Assembly: GCF_008831285.2 (NCBI RefSeq)
Contig: NC_045148.1
Location: 4,466,001 to 4,530,000, forward strand
DNA: 64,000 bases
DNA from: Nymphaea colorata
Taxonomy: Eukaryota; Streptophyta; Magnoliopsida; Nymphaeales; Nymphaeaceae
Reading direction: 5' to 3'
The position numbers and the translations under genes were made by a program. Under the pieces are notes generated by a model. That model made no database searches. It had not been told where the DNA came from and worked only from the letters and a program-made list of their open reading frames with translations. Below, one piece after another: positions 57,691 through 64,000 of the stretch (position 1 is the first letter of the stretch; every line of letters begins with the position of its first letter).

Positions 57691-58318
57691 AGAACCATGA
57701 AATTAGAACCACAAAAATAGATAAATATAAAAACCCACGGTAGACAGGGTATATACTAGCAGGTACAGATTTTTGAAGCCAGAGTTCAACACCAACCTAC
57801 GGCAGACTGAATATAAACAGCATGCACAGACTTACTGCAATCAGATTTCAAGACAAACCTGCTCCATTTTAACTGAGAATCAACTCTGCACCACATGGCC
57901 AAGCAGATCAGACGTTCTCTAGTCTGAATTTTTTAATGACGTCAATTGAGTCAAATCTGATATATTCTGTGACATTCAGATCTGATCAACATCAACTATT
58001 TGTCAACGACATCACCTAAGTTAGATCTGATACACTGCGACCTTCAGATCTGAACAAAGACAGCAACTTGTGAACTTCATCCGATTAGGTTCTTCAACAA
58101 CATCAAGACTTCGACAGCAACATAGGGTGTAGATCACGTCTCTACATGTAGAACGTGATCAGCCCCTTTTCACCAAACAATCTGATTATATCGTTTGTCA
58201 GTAGTAGAAACTTTAGACGTCCAACCTTTTCTTGAATGAAGAAATGAGAAAAGAGATAAGGAAGGAAACTGTGTAAAACCCTAGATGGCATAGTCCTAGG
58301 AACTTTGCTCTGACACCT

Positions 58319-58557
58319 TGTTGCATAGAGAGGTGGAGAAGAAGGAGAAGGGGAGAACGTGAGGAAGGAGGAGAAAATAGGTAGCAGTCTTGAATCAATC
58401 AGCTGCTTCTTTTCCATTAGACTAAATAAGGATTAGGGTTATGTTTAACCCTTTACATAAAGAGTCCAACAAAATTTTAAAAATTCAAAAAGCTATCAAA
58501 TACTAAATTCCAAAATACAAAAAACTTTAAATCCCGAACTAGCACGTTTCTTCAACA
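58319..58557 (-). repeat. 5' LTR of minus-strand copia
   Basis: Same sequence as 52872-53110 with about 16 differences. Adjacent GCTCTGACACCTTG (58307-58320) is the primer site on the minus strand (GGTGTCAGAGC). Confidence 0.93.
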
Positions 58558-61060
58558 AGTTCATTAGAGAAAGTGTCAGTCCTTGTGTAGTACTTACCCT
58601 CCTTATCCCTAAGAAGGACAGGCCAAAGCATAAGCGTGTCGACAATAGTGTAATAAATAAGATGACTATCAAGTATTGTTTTCTCATCCCTAGGTTAGAC
58701 GATGTGTTAGATCAATTAGCTAGTTCTCATGTCTTTTTCAATATTGGCCTTACAAGTGGCTACCATCAAATTTGTATTCGAGAAGAGGATGAATGAAAAA
58801 CAATTTTTAAAACCATGCATGATTTTATGAGTCACTAATGAAGCCTTTAGTTTATCAAATGCACCGAGCACTTTTATACATGTCATGGCACGGTTTTAAG
58901 ATATTTCTTGGTAAATTTGTGGTTGTATATTTTGATTACATTTTTGTTTATAGTTCCATAGAGTTAAAATATTTGATACACCAAAAACCAGTGTTGGTTG
59001 TTCTTAGAAAAAGAAGCGTTTTGTAAATGCAATGAAGTGTTTTATATTGTCACATAGCTTTGTTTTCTTGGGTTTCCTGGTGTGTAGATGGTTTGAAGCA
59101 TAGTCACAAAAAATGTGTTTTTTAAAAAAACGTTAAAAACAAAAGAATATGTATTTAACGGTTTTTAACTCATTTTTTCACGTTTTTTTCAAAAAATTTT
59201 CACTTTTTCATTTTTTTCATTTTTTTCATTTTTTCATTTTTTTAATGCCAAACATATTTTTTTATTTTCTATTTTTTATTTGTTGCAAATTTACTTATCT
59301 TTTGATGATTGTATTATTAGTTTTTCACTTATTTTATTTTTCTCTCATTTTTAGTTTTTTAAAATTTTTTAAAATTTACTGTATTTTTTCCCCTTTTTTT
59401 CAAGTTCACGGTATTATAGTCAAGAAAAACCTCGTCATTTAAAACTCTAAAATGTTATTTGTGACTATGGTTTGAAGGCCAACCACTCTAATTCCAGACC
59501 ATCATATTCACCAACTTCAAACGTCGTGGGGAAAGCCTCAAACTTTCATGGGTTGGCTACTTTCTATGATCACTTTATCAAGGATTTCAATACCATAAAT
59601 GGCACTCATTATGGCATATCTGAAGGGTACTAAATTCAATTGGACTCCTAAGGCAGATAGGGCATCCACTACCATCAAGCCGAAGATGACGCAAGCCCAT
59701 ATTTTGGCACTACCAGATTTTTATCATGTTTTGGAAACTGAATATGATGCTTGAAATTTAGGTATAGGGGGGTTTTGAGCTAAAATGGTCGGCCTATTGC
59801 TTTTTTTACCGAGAACTTGACAGCAATTTAGTGCAATTACTCTACGTACAATTTCAAACTTTATATTGTAGTTCAGGCTTTTCATTGTTGGAGTCTTGGA
59901 GACATTACTTAATTTATAAAGAGTTTGTTTTTCATGTAGATCACGATGCATTACAATTTACAAATAGTCAAAAGAAAGCCAGTGCTTCTCATGTCAAGTT
60001 GATAGCTTTTTTAACAAAATGACTCTTCTGTTTAACATTTAGCAGAAGCATTGAACAATGTAGTCGATGCCCTCACACATAAGGCTACTATTCCTGAGCA
60101 CTATATCCAATCAACTTATGGGATTTGAGGTTTGCAAAGATTCATATCCCACTGATCATGATTTTAATAATATTTGGGAAGCACGATTTTCTAAGTCATT
60201 TGAAAATTACCTTCAACTGTCTATTCATGATAGTTATCTTTTTTATTTAAATAGGTATGTATTCCTAATTCTTCATTTACTTTCTCCTCATCTCTGAGTT
60301 ACATTCCGATAGTCTGCTAATCATTTTGGTCATGATAAAACATTTATGTTATTGTCTGTACTATATTTTTGGCCAAAATTATGTCGGATGTCAATCGCTT
60401 TGTTAAAGTTGTCACGTGTCAGCCTTTTAAGAGACAGAAGCAAAATGTTGGATGATATACACCCTTACTTATTGTAGATTGTCCACGGGAGCATATGTTC
60501 ATAGATTTATGGTAGGCTTTACCTAAGTCTGTTGAGAGTTTGATTCCATCCTTGTAGTAGTCGACCAATTTACTAAGATGGCCCTTTTCATTCCTACCAG
60601 TTTTGGAGTGTAGTACGCTTTTATGATCTTCTCTAGTCCATCACTGTTAATAGGTACACTTGCTTCTTAGAATATTTTTGGCGTTCATTGTGGGTTTTGT
60701 TGAAAACAAAGTTGTCATTTAGCAATGCCTACCATCTAGGTGAACTGAGGTGGTTAATTGCAGTTCACAGAATTTTGCATTTGTCTTGTCTGGGATCACG
60801 TTAAAGCATGGGACATTACGTTGCCGCATGCTGAGTTTGCATACAATCATTCTGTCAATAGCTCTACAAATATGATTGTGTATCAGATTGTTTATAGTAG
60901 AATTCTTGTGTATGTCATTGATCTTGCCCCACACCACAGGTCAGTCAGTTTCCACCTGCCATTGGCTCTATTGTTGAATATATGAGGAATAGGTTGACTA
61001 GACAAGTTATTTCATGAGTTTTGAGGTTGGGGATCTAGTGATGGTCTACTTGTTAGAGAT
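58558..61060 (+). pseudogene. gypsy Pol remnant: RT, RNase H, integrase
   Basis: RT: RESVSPC, PKKDRPKHKRVDNSVINK, IPRLDDVLDQL, SGYHQICIREEDE (58558-58795), then KFVVVYFDYIFVYSS near 58910. The catalytic pair of FVVVYFDD reads F-D-Y here, so one acidic residue is lost. Thumb/RNase H: SNFHGLATFYDHFIKDF near 59530, then VDHDALQFTNSQKKAS near 59940. Integrase: VVVDQFTKMALFIPTSF near 60550, then VKAWDITLPHAEFAYNHSVN near 60800 and FEVGDLVMVYL near 61020. Many stops and frameshifts. Confidence 0.85.
59100..59450. repeat. T-rich low-complexity stretch
   Basis: Dominated by TTTTTC and TTTTCA strings. It interrupts the gypsy RT homology. The phenylalanine-rich open frame across it is not a gene. Confidence 0.75.
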
Positions 61061-62400
61061 AAGGTTGCCGTTCCAACGTCCTTACCAATCTTGCAAGGTA
61101 AATCAAATCTTGAATTTCAAGCCAAATATAGAAGAAATGCAATTGACGCTGAAAAGAGGAAAGCAACAAATGCTCCAACACATGAAGATGCCAAAATCTA
61201 TTCCAAAGGGAAAGAAATTCAAATTTGTAATCAAGATCCAAGATTTTTGGATCTTGACAGACCAGCCTGAAATTTCTATTTAGTATTCTTTTCTCTCTGA
61301 AGATTTAGTGGTTGTAAGAGAGTATTCCCTTTTCCAGAATTGTAGAGAAGGAAAGGCTATGTGGACGTAGGTCGACTTTGACCGAACCACGTAATTTCTT
61401 GTGTGCTCTTTCTCTCTCTCTCTCTCCCTCTTTGTCTCTCTCGTTCTAACTTTTACACTACTTAATCCAAAATGTTTTCCGTTCAGCACATATCATAAGT
61501 TGAATCCATGTAAGTATAGTCCATTTAAGTTCCTCCAAAAGTTTAATGACAATGGATACTTGATTGACTTGTGGGGTGGTTGAAACATATCGATATAACA
61601 TTACATTAATGCTTGCACTTACAGTTACTACGTCACATAAAGGAATGTAATGACGATTAAATTATAATGGAAAAGTCTTTCATAACATTTCAGTTTTAAT
61701 AGTGTGATAGATGTAACTAGAATAACAACTTACAGCATTTGACGCTTAAAAGATTAAGGCCAAAAGCCTAGAACAATGACAGCATTTTGTGCACGTTTTT
61801 CAAGTTTAATATGGCATAGAGGATTATAAATGCATAGATATGTCAGCTGTAACAATCTATTATTTATTTTGTTGGATGCAGTCGAGACGAGTCAAGTCTG
61901 CTCCTGTTAATTTAAAATTTGATAAAATGTCCTTCACTTTTCACCCTTCAATTGCATTCTCTCAAATCAGTAACTGATGTAAGTACTCACCATTGTTCGT
62001 AGGGTAAATTAGTTTCTACCTAATATCTTTTATGCCTCTTGCACTATTGTTTACGGAAAGTGTGGTCTATGGGTATGTAATCGGATGCTTTTAAAACAAA
62101 AGTGACATTAAATTCCTCTTAATCAAGTGGGGATATTGAAGTTGCAGATTCAGAGAGAAGAATTCACTGAATAAAGGTGGTGGGTGAAAAAAACAACCGG
62201 CCACATTTGGAACTCGCTTTTTATTGTGGAAGCAAGTGAAGGATGTATTGGAAATCCTTTTTTACTTGCAGCACCATTGCCCAAACTTAAAGGCATTTAT
62301 AGAATGCCAACTTTTTAATTATTTTTCATTTGTCGCTTCATCGCCTGGTCTTATGGGGTACTTGGTATTTGCTGGCACCACCGCCTTCGGATTCTATTCG
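61061..62400. other. Intergenic with LTR-like fragment
   Basis: GTGGACGTAGGTCGACTTTGACCGAACCACGTAATTTC at 61360-61397 followed by (TC)n (61410-61440) looks like the end of a copia-type LTR. Its ends could not be placed. No gene is seen in 61500-62400. Confidence 0.4.
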
Positions 62401-62945
62401 ATCTAACAAACTGCACATTGGCTTCGCACCCTTCAAATGATGGCTTGTTTTCAATCCTCAAGTCATTCTCTTCACTAAATGGCCTAGTTTTGCACAAAAG
62501 CAAGAGTTTATTTTCTCTCTTCAGCACCAATGAAGAAGCATGGCTTCCAGCCACTTTCATCTTTGGATGCCAGTTGGGCAGTTGCCAACACAATGCATTG
62601 GGTTCCACTATACTGACCAGCTTCCATTTGGAACTCAATCATCTCTGCCATCCAGTCCAAGTCATGGAAAACTCCATGCGTTTCACTTATTAGAAGAATT
62701 ATAAAGATCAGGTTTGTGCTTTCTTCAGTCTTGATGCACTTCATGACTACTCTCAAACTTTGGACTTGATCAGAAAGAAGATTATTTCCATCCTCAATTC
62801 ATTCCTTTGGAACAACACCTCTAATTACAAGAAGCACGTTCCTTATGAAGTTTAGTAGCTATGGCAGAATCAAGATGAGGCACTGGTGTTCCTAACATTT
62901 GGTTCAAGAACCTCGCTTCATCTCAAATGGTTAGGTTACATTGCT
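62401..62945 (+). pseudogene. LINE reverse-transcriptase C-terminal fragment
   Basis: The frame at 62418-62693 reads ILKSFSSLNGLVLHKSKSLF then FGCQLGSC, the post-catalytic region of plant L1-type RT (SGLxxNxxKS, LGFxxGxLP). After a shift, 62763-62853 gives DLIRKKIISILNSFLWNNTS, the FLW motif before the zf-RVT region, then stops. No endonuclease, catalytic RT core or poly(A) tail is seen nearby, so it is an internal fragment. Confidence 0.7.
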
Positions 62946-63564
62946 TAGTTCAGCCAATCCGTTGGCTATTTCCATTAGGTTCAAGTGCTGCATTATCAAT
63001 TGCTGATCTAAGGCTGCTTTTCAATACCAAGGCAAAGAAATCCTCTCATACGTGAAAGCTGTCGGTAATGGCCCTCAAGAATGCGCATTGCTCAGCACCT
63101 TCATATGTTTCTTCCCAACCTCTCGGCTTGTAATTGCTTAAAAAGTGGGTTTGGTCTTAGACAACAAAACATATTTCACCCTCATGCCATGATCAGCTAC
63201 TTGCAAACTCACATATCTCTTGACAGTCCAAAACAAAAGAATGATCTCTCAAGTGATCTGGTATCCATCTTGCTAGTAGAAACGGTCTTCGCACTTCTCA
63301 GCAAGAATCCACAAAAAGTCTCATTTTGACTGCGCTCGGCCATGCAGTAGCTTGTTAACCAAATGGCATGCCAACCCAGGCCTGCTATTTGATCTACGTC
63401 TATCTTATGGGACTTATTAGAGAGGCCCATCGGCCATGAATAGCAAGCGCTGGATGATTAATTAAACGGAGAACCTGGCCGTTTTCATTTTCTGGTGGAA
63501 TATAAGGGGTTCGAATAAATATCATTTACAAGAATGAACAGCTTCATCTAAGTCAAAAATCAGA
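62946..63564. other. Intergenic, no gene seen
   Basis: Possibly further LINE-derived sequence, but nothing can be aligned with confidence. Confidence 0.35.
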
Positions 63565-63780
63565 TATCTTGTAATACGTAACATGTTATGGCGGGCATCC
63601 AGCCTGGTACCTAATGGGTAGTTGGGTACCCAGTCCAGAATTCTTTAAACTCAGGCCACGGTTATGACCTTATACACCTGGTCCAGCAATTTAATGGGCC
63701 GGGCTTGGGCTTGGGCTTGGGCTTGGGCTTGGGCTTGGGCAGGGGCAGGTGGACTGGGCCAATCGAGGGCTCTCAGTGCC
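63565..63780. repeat. GC-rich fragment with (GGGCTT)n
   Basis: GGCGGGCATCCAGCCTGGTACC, GGGTAGTTGGGTACCC and GGGCC followed by six or seven GGGCTT units (about 63700-63740). The GGTACC and GGGC-rich style resembles the ends of the element at 2902-3814. The hexamer is not a plant telomere repeat. Confidence 0.6.
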
Positions 63781-64000
63781 GATAAAAAAGTTAAAACATT
63801 CCTCAGCTCAAGTCCCCAACCCCTTTTTATAATTATTCTCTGTGTAGTTTTATTAAAAAGTTTTTCTATACATGACTAAAAAAGAGCGCACAAGTAAATA
63901 AGAGATGTGCAAAGCTGGTCTACATAGTAAAATAGATTGTACAGTGAAAAAGAGTGGCATACCGTGTTTTCGAAAATAGCGTACAAGCTTTTGAAATGGG
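63781..64000. other. Window end, no gene seen
   Basis: AT-rich, nothing recognised. Confidence 0.4.

Larger units (their letters stand above)
52872..58557 (-). mobile_element. Ty1/copia retrotransposon inserted in gypsy
   Basis: Two 239-bp LTRs (52872-53110 and 58319-58557) bound a minus-strand copia of 5.69 kb with Gag, protease, integrase, RT and RNase H in order. Flanks AGTTT and AGTTC are a 5-bp duplication with one mismatch, and the gypsy frame continues across it. The LTRs differ at about 16 of 239 positions, older than the copia at 32.7 kb. Frameshifts, stops and an inserted solo LTR make it inactive. Confidence 0.95.
52680..61060 (+). mobile_element. Degraded Ty3/gypsy element split by a copia insertion
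   Basis: 52700-52871 gives the pre-RT region (LLPPLWAIQHAIDFVLG, then NNLEMDELYK). The sequence resumes across the copia insertion at 58558 with FIRESVSPCVVLTLLIPKKD, so the two halves are one interrupted gene. Reverse transcriptase, RNase H and integrase follow in gypsy order to FEVGDLVMV near 61020. Stops are frequent, LTRs were not identified, and a T-rich low-complexity stretch (59100-59450) interrupts the RT. Lineage is not resolved; the FEVGDLVMV motif lies where chromovirus-type integrases have it. Confidence 0.85.

Noticed and set aside
59149-59442. Phe-rich open frame resembling a membrane protein
   Set aside because: Low-complexity T-rich DNA inside a degraded gypsy RT.
63700-63740. 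Possible telomere-like repeat
   Set aside because: The unit is GGGCTT, not TTTAGGG, and is only about 40 bp long.
1-64000. tRNA, rRNA or other structural RNA genes
   Set aside because: None noticed by eye; a covariance-model scan could not be run, so absence is not proven.

Overview
This window looks like nuclear DNA of a flowering plant with a large, repeat-rich, AT-rich genome. The evidence is a DYW-class pentatricopeptide (PPR) protein, which is a land-plant family expanded for organelle RNA editing; a plant-type ZIP metal transporter with plant introns; and many Ty1/copia, Ty3/gypsy, LINE, hAT and miniature elements. The species cannot be told from the sequence.

Only two host genes can be supported. 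The first is a complete three-exon ZIP-family metal transporter on the minus strand (25325-30729, 352 residues once spliced). Its first intron is GC-AG. A perfect match to the zinc-deficiency response element (ATGTCGACAT) lies about 100 bp upstream of its ATG. Two of the residues known to set metal selectivity in the family are changed. The second is an apparently intact PLS-class PPR-E-DYW editing-factor gene on the plus strand (49014-50837). Its true start is uncertain, because in-frame coding-like sequence continues upstream without an ATG.

Nearly everything else is mobile DNA. Working from left to right: a copia RNase H remnant (21-500). An unclassified LTR-like repeat, here called Rep-L (1611-5314), split by a GC-rich terminal-inverted-repeat element that carries a possible captured gene fragment (2902-3814). 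A long-TIR element (9287-10663). A truncated copia (11023-14135). Two hAT-type MITEs with target duplications (15675-16102 and 17894-18361) on either side of a hAT transposase remnant. A partial Rep-L copy holding a solo TRIM LTR (19791-19979). Another Rep-L copy (21185-23734). The ZIP gene, with a complete TRIM element in intron 1 (27941-28423).

Continuing to the right: a perfect 166-bp palindrome (31216-31381). A reverse Rep-L copy (32370-40703) interrupted by a near full-length, relatively young but decayed copia with both LTRs (32660-38007). A stretch of small foldback and GACTCGG-type repeats (41960-48509). The PPR gene. Then a three-level nest: a degraded gypsy (52680-61060) containing a copia (52872-58557), which itself contains a solo LTR with a perfect 5-bp duplication (55781-56102). 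A LINE reverse-transcriptase fragment and a (GGGCTT)n-bearing GC-rich fragment close the window. I found no CRISPR array, operon or prokaryotic-type system. The items most worth a second look are the ZIP locus (zinc element, GC-AG intron, selectivity residues), the perfect palindrome upstream of it, the GC-rich element and the PPR start.
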